Assembly: GCA_045652745.1 (NCBI GenBank)
Contig: JAZRUW010000012.1
Span: forward strand, 1-64,000
Length of the DNA stretch: 64,000 nt
Source: RGIG2041 sp045652745
GTDB taxonomy: Bacteria > Bacillota > Clostridia > UBA1381 > UMGS1253
Direction: 5' to 3'
The first letter of the stretch is position 1, and every line of letters begins with the position of its first letter. Positions 8,608 to 15,802 of this stretch are shown here, piece by piece. The translations under genes were made by a program, and so were the position numbers. Below the pieces are notes generated by a model. The model worked only from the letters and a program-made list of their open reading frames with translations, did not search any database and was not told where the DNA came from.

Positions 8608-10140
8608 ATGGATATTTTTGCTTTTGTGCTTTACTTTATTGCCATGCTGGCAATCGGTATTTTCTTTTTCTTTAAATCCAAGGCAACTACAGACAAGGAT
8701 TATTTCCTGGGTGGGCGTGCTATGGGACCTTGGGTAACGGCAATGAGCGCACAAGCCTCGGATATGAGCGCGTGGCTTTTAATGGGCTTGCCTGGCAGTA
8801 TCCTCGCGTTTGGCTTCGGCCAGGCGTGGATCGGCATCGGTTTGGCAATCGGTACTGCAGCAAACTGGATTTTGGTTGCAAAGAGACTTCGCAAGTTTTC
8901 CAGAGCGGCCAATGACTCCATTACGCTTCCGCAGTATTTGTCCAACCGTTTTGCTTCTAAAAATCCGACGGTGAGCATCATCTGCGCGGTTGTATTTTTG
9001 GTTTGCTTCACAATTTACGTTGCTTCTGCCTTTGTTGCAGGTGCGGATGTGTTTACAACATTGGTACCGGAACTTTCCAGAACAACGGCCATGCTGATTT
9101 TTGCTGCCATTGTTGTGATTTATACCTTCCTGGGCGGTTTTAATGCCGTTTGCTGGACAGACTTCTTCCAGGGCCTTCTGATGTTGGCGGCGCTTTTGAT
9201 TGTGCCGATTGTTGTAGGCTTTGTAAAGGACCTGGATGTAGCGGCACTTTCGACGATCTACACCGGCCCGAACGGCGAAGAGTTTGAATTTGTGGCGAAT
9301 TTCTTTAATGCAAGCTGGAAGGATATTTTGTCCGGTCTTGGCTGGGGTCTCGGCTACTTTGGTATGCCACACATCATCGTAAGATTTATGGCAATCGAAA
9401 AGCCGTCTATGGTGAAAAAGTCTGCGACGGTTGCGATCATCTGGGTTGTGCTGTCTTTGGCGGCTACGATTGTGATTGCTTACCTTGGCAGAATGTTTGT
9501 GTATGCGGACGGTACGGACCTTTCTGCGAAACTTTTGAGCGAAGGCAAGCAGGCAATGATTTTTGTAGAACTTGCACGTGATGTATTCCCAAGCTTTATT
9601 GCAGGTCTTTTGCTTGCGGCAATTATTGCGGCATCTATGTCCACGGCGGATTCGCAGCTTTTGGTTGCAGCGTCCTCGTTTACAAGTGACTTATATAAGC
9701 CGATGATTCGTAAGAATGCTTCGAACAAGGAAGTGCTTTGGGTAAGCCGTTTGGTTGTACTGGCCATTGCAGTTGTTGCATACTTTATTGCAGGCAGCAA
9801 GGGTAAGGCGGCGCAGGCAATTATGGATTTGGTATCCAATGCATGGGGTATCTTTGGTGCGGCATTTGGTCCGGTTGTGCTTTTCTCTTTGTTCTGGAAG
9901 AGATTTACATATAAGGGTGCGGTTGCCGGTATCATTGTCGGTGCGGCAGTGGATATGCTCTGGTTGTGGTTACCGATCGGTGGCGCTACAATGACTGCCA
10001 TTACGGGTATTTACGAAATCATACCTGGCTTTATCTTAGGTGGCCTTGCGGCGTTCGTTGCAACGCTTTGCGATAAGGCACCTTCCGATGAAGTGCTCGC
10101 AATTTATGCTAAGGCTACGGACAATTCGATTGACGACTAA
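8608..10140 (+). CDS. Sodium:solute symporter (SSS family, PutP-like)
   Basis: 510 aa integral membrane protein with about 12-13 TM helices. It follows the sodium/proline symporter pattern: an early DKDYFLGGRAMGPWVTAMSA stretch in the first loop, SAQASDMSAWLLMGLPG in TM2, IYVASAFVAGADVF, TYTFLGGFNAVCWTDFFQGLLM-like TM5, and AIIAASMSTADSQLLVAASSF in TM8, which holds the Na2-site serines. It probably imports proline or another small solute with Na+. AAAGGAG precedes the ATG. A terminator follows. Neighbouring sugar genes leave the true substrate uncertain. Confidence 0.9.
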   Translation: MDIFAFVLYFIAMLAIGIFFFFKSKATTDKDYFLGGRAMGPWVTAMSAQASDMSAWLLMGLPGSILAFGFGQAWIGIGLAIGTAANWILVAKRLRKFSRAANDSITLPQYLSNRFASKNPTVSIICAVVFLVCFTIYVASAFVAGADVFTTLVPELSRTTAMLIFAAIVVIYTFLGGFNAVCWTDFFQGLLMLAALLIVPIVVGFVKDLDVAALSTIYTGPNGEEFEFVANFFNASWKDILSGLGWGLGYFGMPHIIVRFMAIEKPSMVKKSATVAIIWVVLSLAATIVIAYLGRMFVYADGTDLSAKLLSEGKQAMIFVELARDVFPSFIAGLLLAAIIAASMSTADSQLLVAASSFTSDLYKPMIRKNASNKEVLWVSRLVVLAIAVVAYFIAGSKGKAAQAIMDLVSNAWGIFGAAFGPVVLFSLFWKRFTYKGAVAGIIVGAAVDMLWLWLPIGGATMTAITGIYEIIPGFILGGLAAFVATLCDKAPSDEVLAIYAKATDNSIDD

Positions 10141-10151
10141 ATTATAAAGGT

Positions 10152-10188
10152 AAACAAGACTGTTTGAAAACAAACAGTCTTGTTTAAT
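10152..10188 (+). terminator. Intrinsic terminator after the symporter
   Basis: Perfect 15-bp stem AAACAAGACTGTTTG / CAAACAGTCTTGTTT around an AAAA loop, with flanking T residues. Confidence 0.8.
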
Positions 10189-10232
10189 TATTGCATTTAT
10201 GATACAATGCATTAAAAGGAGTGTGGTTTGCT

Positions 10233-11162
10233 ATGACAAAAAAAGAACTTTTGCAGGTTATCGGCTCGGTAGAGCAGGTGGGCGGCGTGCGTGATTTTAC
10301 TTTCAATGACGGTAAGATGAAAGGTGTGCGCGCGATTGAAATCAATACGGGTAAGGTTCGTATTACCGTGCTTGCGGACAGATGTATGGACATTGCACAG
10401 GCGTATTATAAAGGCGAGGCGGTTGCCTGGCTTTCCAAGACGGGCATTACCGCGCCGCAGTATTATGAAAAGGATGCAAAAAACTGGCTACGCGGTTTTT
10501 ACGGCGGCCTGATTACCACTTGCGGTCTTCGCAACATCGGCTCAGAAGTAGGAGAGCACGGTTTGCACGGCAGAATTGCCAATACGCCGGCACAGAAAGT
10601 CAGCGTGTTTGCCGATTGGGTTGGCGACGAATATATCATGCGTGTTTCGGGTGAGATGCGCGAAAGCAAGGTGTTCGGTGAAAATCTCGTTTTGAAAAGA
10701 ACGATTACAACCAAATTGTTTGCTGAAGAGTTTACTGTGGAAGATGTTGTTGTCAACGAAGGTTTTGAAACGGAAAATACCGCGCTTTGTTATCATTGCA
10801 ATTTCGGTTATCCGCTTGTAAGAGACGGCGCAAAAATGGTGGGCGTACCTGAAGAGATTGCTGGCATCCACGCACCGATTCACGGCAAGAAGGAAGAATG
10901 CATTGGTGTTGCGCACGAAGGCAATGTTGCATGTGCAGGTATTGAAAACGGCGAAATGGGCGTATACATCACCTATGAAAGAGAAAATTTGCCGGACTTT
11001 TTGGTATGGAAGATGCTTGGTGAGAGTGAGTACGTTGTCGGTTTAGAACCGAGAACGACTTCGCACGGCGGTCCGGGCCTTGCTAAATATGATGCTTATG
11101 TACCGGTTGCATCTATGGATGAATATAAAACGAAGTTGACTTTCTCTTTTAAAACTTTATAA
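10233..11162 (+). CDS. DUF4432 / aldose 1-epimerase-family protein
   Basis: 309 aa, cytoplasmic. The sequence shows the galactose-mutarotase-like beta-sandwich pattern of the DUF4432 group: ITVLADRCMDIAQAYYKGEAVAWLSKTGI early, GGLITTCGLRNIG, GLHGRIANTPAQ with a conserved histidine, LCYHCNFGYPLV, and LEPRTTSHGG near the end. Family members are thought to act on sugars, but no reaction is established here. The ATG at 10233 (AGGAG 11 nt before) is favoured over an in-frame GTG at 10221 that overlaps the ribosome site. A shared bidirectional terminator follows. Confidence 0.82.
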   Translation: MTKKELLQVIGSVEQVGGVRDFTFNDGKMKGVRAIEINTGKVRITVLADRCMDIAQAYYKGEAVAWLSKTGITAPQYYEKDAKNWLRGFYGGLITTCGLRNIGSEVGEHGLHGRIANTPAQKVSVFADWVGDEYIMRVSGEMRESKVFGENLVLKRTITTKLFAEEFTVEDVVVNEGFETENTALCYHCNFGYPLVRDGAKMVGVPEEIAGIHAPIHGKKEECIGVAHEGNVACAGIENGEMGVYITYERENLPDFLVWKMLGESEYVVGLEPRTTSHGGPGLAKYDAYVPVASMDEYKTKLTFSFKTL

Positions 11163-11198
11163 AAAAATCCCAACCGTGTGTGCGGTTGGGATTTTTTA
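11161..11198. terminator. Bidirectional terminator between convergent genes
   Basis: AAAAAAATCCCAACCG / CGGTTGGGATTTTTT stem-loop at the junction of the DUF4432 gene and the oppositely oriented lipoate ligase gene. T-runs are present on both strands. Confidence 0.88.
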
Positions 11199-12170
11199 TA
11201 GGATTTGTTTGAGTAATGCATATATACCGTCGGCCTGCGGTTTCGGCAGAGCGGCGGTCAGTGCCGCGCGTGTTGTATCTGCATCCAGCGGACAGTCGGT
11301 CAGTGCCGAGGTTACGCGTTCGGAAAGGGTTTCATCCATTGCATCGGTGAAAAGCTGTGTGTTTCGGATGATGCCTGTTTGTACGTCGAGTTGCAGCTCG
11401 GCGTGTCCCCAGTCAAAGTGCGCTTCGGCGGTTGCGGTGAAGGGGAGAGTTTTGCCGAGCAAGTATTCACGGCTTTGGTAGGCTTCGGTCAGAGTATCTA
11501 TCTCTTTTGCATCACGAATTTTGATTTGTGTAGCTTTTAAACCGTAGATTTCTTCGAAAGCGGTAAGTACATATGCTTGCATTTTTTCACACGTTAAATC
11601 CGGAGCAAGAGATTTTAAGTTGGTGACACGTGCGCGCACGGAAGTTACTCCTTTTGCGGCAAGTTTTGCTTTGGCAGGCGTGAGAAACCGCCCCATCTTT
11701 TCCAAATCCGCATCAATGAGGAGTGTACCATGGTGATAGGCTTTGCTGCCGCTGTTATAAAAAGCGTTGCCGGAAAATTTCTTGCCGTCGGCAAGCAAAT
11801 CGTTTCGCCCCGAAAATTCGGTTTCGATGCCGGCGAGGCGACAGGCAGTTTGCAGAATTTGCATATCGCGGTTTATGTCTGCGTTTTCTTTGGTATACAC
11901 AAAAGTGAAATTCAAATTGCCGAGGTCGTGGAACACCGCGCCGCCACCGGATAAACGGCGCGCGAGCTTGCCGCCGGCTTCTTCCAGTTCACGGATGCGG
12001 CATTCCGCCCATGCGTTCTGGTTTTTACCGATGACGACCGTGTTTTCATTTTGCCAAAGATACAAAATACATGTATCTGCATCTACGCGGTCTAAAAGAT
12101 GTTTTTCAACCGCCAGATTGTAATGCGGGTTGTGTGTATGTGCGATATAGTATTGCAGTTTTTGAATCAT
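11196..12170 (-). CDS. lplA: Lipoate--protein ligase
   Basis: 324 aa. It activates lipoate with ATP and attaches it to the lysine of lipoyl domains. Family motifs are in order: VVIGKNQNAW near residue 45, RRLSGGGAVFHDLGNLNFTF at about 71-90, GRNDLLADGKKFSGNAF with the catalytic lysine near 131, and HHGTLLID. A C-terminal accessory domain follows, giving the usual LplA length. GAGGGTG lies before the ATG. It is divergent from the DeoR gene and close to an E2 gene with one lipoyl domain (13157), its likely target. Confidence 0.95.
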   Translation of the reverse strand: MIQKLQYYIAHTHNPHYNLAVEKHLLDRVDADTCILYLWQNENTVVIGKNQNAWAECRIRELEEAGGKLARRLSGGGAVFHDLGNLNFTFVYTKENADINRDMQILQTACRLAGIETEFSGRNDLLADGKKFSGNAFYNSGSKAYHHGTLLIDADLEKMGRFLTPAKAKLAAKGVTSVRARVTNLKSLAPDLTCEKMQAYVLTAFEEIYGLKATQIKIRDAKEIDTLTEAYQSREYLLGKTLPFTATAEAHFDWGHAELQLDVQTGIIRNTQLFTDAMDETLSERVTSALTDCPLDADTTRAALTAALPKPQADGIYALLKQIL

Positions 12171-12202
12171 ATTTTCACCCTCATGCGTGCTTTTTTTCTA
12201 TT

Positions 12203-12231
12203 ATTTTAAGGTAAATTTGCAAAAGAGTCAA
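12203..12231 (-). promoter_or_regulatory. Promoter of lplA
   Basis: On the minus strand TTGACT (12231-12226) and TAAAAT (12208-12203) are 17 bp apart, upstream of lplA. It does not carry the 18-bp box found in the divergent promoter. Confidence 0.6.
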
Positions 12232-12240
12232 TAGGATTTA

Positions 12241-12283
12241 TTGACAAATGTGATATAAAATGTTAAAATTGTTATAAACATGA
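12241..12283 (+). promoter_or_regulatory. deoR-type gene promoter with two operator-like boxes
   Basis: TTGACA (12241-12246), 17 bp, TAAAAT (12264-12269). Overlapping it is GTGATATAAAATGTTAAA (12250-12267), followed by a related box TTGTTATAAACATG (12269-12282). Versions of the same box occur in the E2 promoter, indicating autoregulation. Confidence 0.7.
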
Positions 12284-12305
12284 GCTTTTGGCGGAGGTTT
12301 ATAAC

Positions 12306-13055
12306 ATGAACTTAATTAGACAAGACCGCATAAAAAAATATGTAGAACAAAAAAGTGTAGCAACCATCAAGGAGCTGCAAGCGCTGTTTCCCGAGGTTTC
12401 TTTGATGACCATTCACAGGGATTTAAATGAACTTGAGCGGCAAGGGGTCATTTCCAAGCATCGCGGTATGGTGAAATTTGCACGCTATCAGGACGATGTG
12501 GATTTTCATGTGCGCATGGGGGAAAATACGCCGGGCAAGCTTTCGATGGTGGAGAAGGCGATAAGGCTTCTGCAGCCGCACAGCTCCGTATTTTTAGATG
12601 CCGGTACATCGAATTTGTTTTTGGCAAAGAATTTGCCGGACATCAGTTTGAATGTGGTAACCACCGCGCCGGGGATTGCCATGGAGCTTTGCCGTTTGCG
12701 CAATCCGACAGTGACGGTTTGTTGCGGCACGATGAACAAAAGAAACATGTCGGTATCGGGACTCAATACGATTGAGATGCTTAAAAAAATTAACATTGAT
12801 CTTGCATTTATCGGCGTTTCAGGCTATTCGGCAAGTGCGGGTTTTACCTGCGGTACAGAGGCGGATATGTGGATTAAGAAAACCATCATTGAAAAAGCGC
12901 GCGTGCGCGTAATGATGTGCGGCGCGGAAAAGCTCGAACGCCTGATGCCGTATACTTTTGCAACGTTGGAAGATGCGGACTATTTGATTACGGACGAGCC
13001 TATGAGTGAAGAATTTGTGCAGATTGCAAAAAAAGCCGGGGTAATTGTATTGTAG
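12306..13055 (+). CDS. DeoR/GlpR-family transcriptional regulator
   Basis: 249 aa. The N-terminal winged helix (about 1-57) is typical: RQDRIKKYVEQKSVATIKEL, then VSLMTIHRDLNELERQGVISKHRG. The C-terminal part has the DeoR sensor fold related to sugar-phosphate isomerases: FLDAGTSNLFLAKNLP, NVVTTAPGIAMEL, CCGTMNKRNMSVSG, AFIGVSGYSASAGFT. Start at 12306 since GGAGGT lies 8 nt upstream. It is placed between lplA and the dehydrogenase operon; shared boxes in its own promoter and that of E2 suggest it controls both. The usual effector is a phosphorylated sugar, but here it is unknown. Confidence 0.92.
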   Translation: MNLIRQDRIKKYVEQKSVATIKELQALFPEVSLMTIHRDLNELERQGVISKHRGMVKFARYQDDVDFHVRMGENTPGKLSMVEKAIRLLQPHSSVFLDAGTSNLFLAKNLPDISLNVVTTAPGIAMELCRLRNPTVTVCCGTMNKRNMSVSGLNTIEMLKKINIDLAFIGVSGYSASAGFTCGTEADMWIKKTIIEKARVRVMMCGAEKLERLMPYTFATLEDADYLITDEPMSEEFVQIAKKAGVIVL

Positions 13056-13072
13056 TTTCTATGTAAAAAGAA

Positions 13073-13129
13073 TTGACAAAATGTTAATATGTGATATAAT
13101 GTTAAATGCAAGTGTTATAAAATGTTAAA
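13073..13129 (+). promoter_or_regulatory. Promoter and operator boxes of the dehydrogenase operon
   Basis: TTGACA (13073-13078), 16 bp, TATAAT (13095-13100). GTGATATAATGTTAAA (13091-13106) covers the -10 region and GTGTTATAAAATGTTAAA (13112-13129) lies just downstream. They match the box in the DeoR-type gene's promoter. Confidence 0.78.
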
Positions 13130-13156
13130 AACAACATAAGTAAGGGGTGTTTTACT

Positions 13157-14404
13157 ATGGCAAATGCAGTAATTATGCCCAAAGCCGGTATTACGGTAGA
13201 AAGCTGTATCATCGGTACTTGGGAAAAGAAAGTCGGCGATTCGGTTAAAGTTGGCGATATTCTGTTTACTTATGAAACAGACAAAGCAAGCTTTGAATGT
13301 GAATCGACGGAAGAAGGTACATTGTTAGAAATCTTTTATCAGGAAGGCGACGAAGTGCCTTGTCTGGTAAATGTGTGCGCGGTAGGTAATCCGGGTGAGG
13401 ATGTATCCGCTCTGCGTCCGGGCGATGCTCCGGCTGAGCAAGCAGCACCGGCAGCGGAAGCTGCGCCGGCTGCTGAAGCGGCTGCACCTGTAGCTGCACC
13501 GGCTGTATCTACGGCTGTGGAAGGTGAGAAGAGCGCAATTTCGCCGAGAGCGAAAAAGCTTGCAGAACGTGCAGGTGTGGATGCGGCTGCGGCAACACCG
13601 ACCGGCCCGAACGGCAGAATTATTGAACGTGACGTAAGAGAATTGATGAACAATCCGGTTTCTGCACCGGTTGCGGCTGCAGCGGCTGCGGCACCGGCAG
13701 TGGCAGAAGCGGAATACGAAGATGTGAAATTCAGCGGTATTCGCCGTGCCATCAGCAAGTCGATGCATACTTCGCTTTCGACCATGGCACAGCTTACACA
13801 CAATACATCCTTTGATGCTTCCGCAATTCTGGCTTACAGAAAGCTTTTGAAGGCATCCGAGGGTGAAACAGCAGGTATCACACTTGGTGATATCGTGTTG
13901 TACGCAGTATCGAGAACGCTTCTTAACCATCCGGATTTGAATGCACATATGCTCGATGACAACAACATTCGTCTGTTTAAGCATGTACATCTGGGCGTTG
14001 CGGTAGACACACCGCGCGGCTTGATGGTGCCGACAATTTTCAATGCAGACCAAAAGAGCCTTTTGGAAATCTCCAAGGAAGTTAAGGAGCTTGCAGCACA
14101 GTGCCGTGAAGGCAATATCAACCCGGATAAGCTGTCGGGCGGTACATTTACCGTATCGAACCTCGGCAATATGGGCGTAGAGTCCTTTACACCGGTAATC
14201 AATCCGCCGCAGACGGGTATCTTGGGCGTATGCGGTACGATTGAGCGTGTACGCAAGGGTAAGGATGGCAATATCGAGATTTATCCGGCAATGGGTCTGA
14301 GTCTGACCTACGACCACCGCGCAGTAGACGGTACACCGGCGGCGCGTTTCCAGAAAGAACTCGGTCAGAATCTTGAAAACTTCACCGCGCTTTTGGCGAA
14401 ATAG
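13157..14404 (+). CDS. Dihydrolipoamide acyltransferase (E2) of a 2-oxoacid dehydrogenase complex
   Basis: 415 aa. Domains in order: one lipoyl domain (1-80) with the lipoylated Lys43 in ETDKASFE; an Ala/Pro-rich linker; a peripheral-subunit-binding domain at about 120-160 (ISPRAKKLAERAGVD, GPNGRIIERDV); a second Ala-rich linker; and the catalytic domain, ending with the DHRAVDG active-site motif near the C-terminus. It takes acyl groups from E1 via lipoate to CoA. First gene of an operon with E3 and fused E1. The substrate (pyruvate, acetoin or branched-chain oxoacid) cannot be fixed from this chain. Confidence 0.94.
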   Translation: MANAVIMPKAGITVESCIIGTWEKKVGDSVKVGDILFTYETDKASFECESTEEGTLLEIFYQEGDEVPCLVNVCAVGNPGEDVSALRPGDAPAEQAAPAAEAAPAAEAAAPVAAPAVSTAVEGEKSAISPRAKKLAERAGVDAAAATPTGPNGRIIERDVRELMNNPVSAPVAAAAAAAPAVAEAEYEDVKFSGIRRAISKSMHTSLSTMAQLTHNTSFDASAILAYRKLLKASEGETAGITLGDIVLYAVSRTLLNHPDLNAHMLDDNNIRLFKHVHLGVAVDTPRGLMVPTIFNADQKSLLEISKEVKELAAQCREGNINPDKLSGGTFTVSNLGNMGVESFTPVINPPQTGILGVCGTIERVRKGKDGNIEIYPAMGLSLTYDHRAVDGTPAARFQKELGQNLENFTALLAK

Positions 14405-14415
14405 GAGGACGTGTT

Positions 14416-15783
14416 ATGGAACTGTATGATTTGATTGTCATCGGCGGCGGCCCGGGCGGTTATCTGTGCGCAGAGCGCGCAGCGCAGGCCGGTATGCATG
14501 TGGCATTGTTTGAAAAGAAGGCGCTGGGCGGCACCTGTTTAAATGAAGGTTGTATCCCGACCAAAACGCTTTTAAACTCTTCTAAAATGTATCGCCACGC
14601 CAAGGAAAGCGAAGCTTTCGGCGTAACTGTGGGCGAGGTGAAATTTGACCACGCAAAGGTGATTGAAAGAAAAGACGGCGTTGTAAAAACGCTGGTTGCC
14701 GGTGTCGGTGCAACGATGAAGGCAAATAAAGTAGAAGTGATTTCCGCTTCTGCAACCGTGCAGGGCCGCGGTGAAAACGGTTTTGCCGTTGCGGCAGACG
14801 GAAAAGTATACGAAGGCAAACGTCTCGTGATTGCAACCGGTTCTGAAACCGTAGTTCCGCCGGTGCCGGGTTTAAAAGAGGGCATTGAGCGCGGCTTTGT
14901 TGTAACCAACCGCGAGGTGCTGGATAAAAAGGATCTGCCGGAGAAACTGGTCGTTATCGGCGGCGGTGTTATCGGTCTGGAAATGGCATACTACTTTGCA
15001 AGTGTAGGCGTTTCGGTAACCGTGATTGAAATGATGCCGAAAATCGCAGGCGCAACCGATGCAGACATCTGCAAGGTGCTCCAAGCCGGTTTTGAAAAGC
15101 GCGGTATGGAATTCAAACTTTCCTGCAAGGTGCTGGAAGTGAAAGAAAACAGCGTAATTTATGAAGAAAACGGCGAAAAGAAGGAGCTTGCTTGTGATGC
15201 GGTGCTTCTGTCTGCCGGCAGAAAGCCGTCTACGGCAAACATCGGTATTGAAACACTGCAACTGCAGATGGACAGAGCGGCAATTGTAACTGACCGTCAT
15301 CTGTGCACTAACGTTTCGGGCGTGTATGCCATCGGTGACTGCAACGGCAAGTTGATGCTGGCGCATACAGCGTACAGAGAAGCCGAGGTTGCCGTAAATC
15401 ACATGCTCGGCAAAGCGGATGAAATGCGCTACGATGTGATTCCGTCCGTTATTTACACCGATCCGGAGGTTGCAAGCGTAGGCCTTTCCAAAGAGGAAGC
15501 ACAAAAGCGCGGCATCGCGGTAAAGGAAGTTAAACTGCCGATGTCCTATGCAGGTCGTTACCTTGCGGAAACCGAGGGCGGCAAGGGCTTTATCAAGCTC
15601 GTAGTGGATACGGACAAAAACCGTTTGGTAGGTTGCCATATGGTTGGCTCGTATGCATCGGAAATTATTATGACAGCAACGATGATGGTAGATACGGAAC
15701 TTTCCATTGACAGACTCAAGAAACTCGTATTCCCGCATCCGACGGTAGCGGAAATGATTCGTGAAGCTATATTTCATATTTAA
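14416..15783 (+). CDS. lpdA: Dihydrolipoyl dehydrogenase (E3)
   Basis: 455 aa flavoprotein that reoxidises dihydrolipoamide and reduces NAD+. Visible: FAD-binding GGGPGGY (10-16), redox disulfide GGTCLNEGC with Cys41 and Cys46, NAD-binding VVIGGGVIGLEMA near 177, the second FAD motif VYAIGDCNGKLMLAHTA near 305, and the C-terminal FPHPTVAEMI with the catalytic His. There is no N-terminal lipoyl domain. AGGAGG precedes the ATG; 11 nt separate it from the E2 stop, so both are co-transcribed. Confidence 0.96.
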   Translation: MELYDLIVIGGGPGGYLCAERAAQAGMHVALFEKKALGGTCLNEGCIPTKTLLNSSKMYRHAKESEAFGVTVGEVKFDHAKVIERKDGVVKTLVAGVGATMKANKVEVISASATVQGRGENGFAVAADGKVYEGKRLVIATGSETVVPPVPGLKEGIERGFVVTNREVLDKKDLPEKLVVIGGGVIGLEMAYYFASVGVSVTVIEMMPKIAGATDADICKVLQAGFEKRGMEFKLSCKVLEVKENSVIYEENGEKKELACDAVLLSAGRKPSTANIGIETLQLQMDRAAIVTDRHLCTNVSGVYAIGDCNGKLMLAHTAYREAEVAVNHMLGKADEMRYDVIPSVIYTDPEVASVGLSKEEAQKRGIAVKEVKLPMSYAGRYLAETEGGKGFIKLVVDTDKNRLVGCHMVGSYASEIIMTATMMVDTELSIDRLKKLVFPHPTVAEMIREAIFHI

Positions 15784-15802
15784 TTGAAAAGGAGAGATAC
15801 AT

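Noticed and set aside
13325..14317. 330-codon minus-strand open frame
   Set aside because: Antisense shadow of the E2 gene; low-complexity Arg/Cys content mirrors the Ala-rich linkers.
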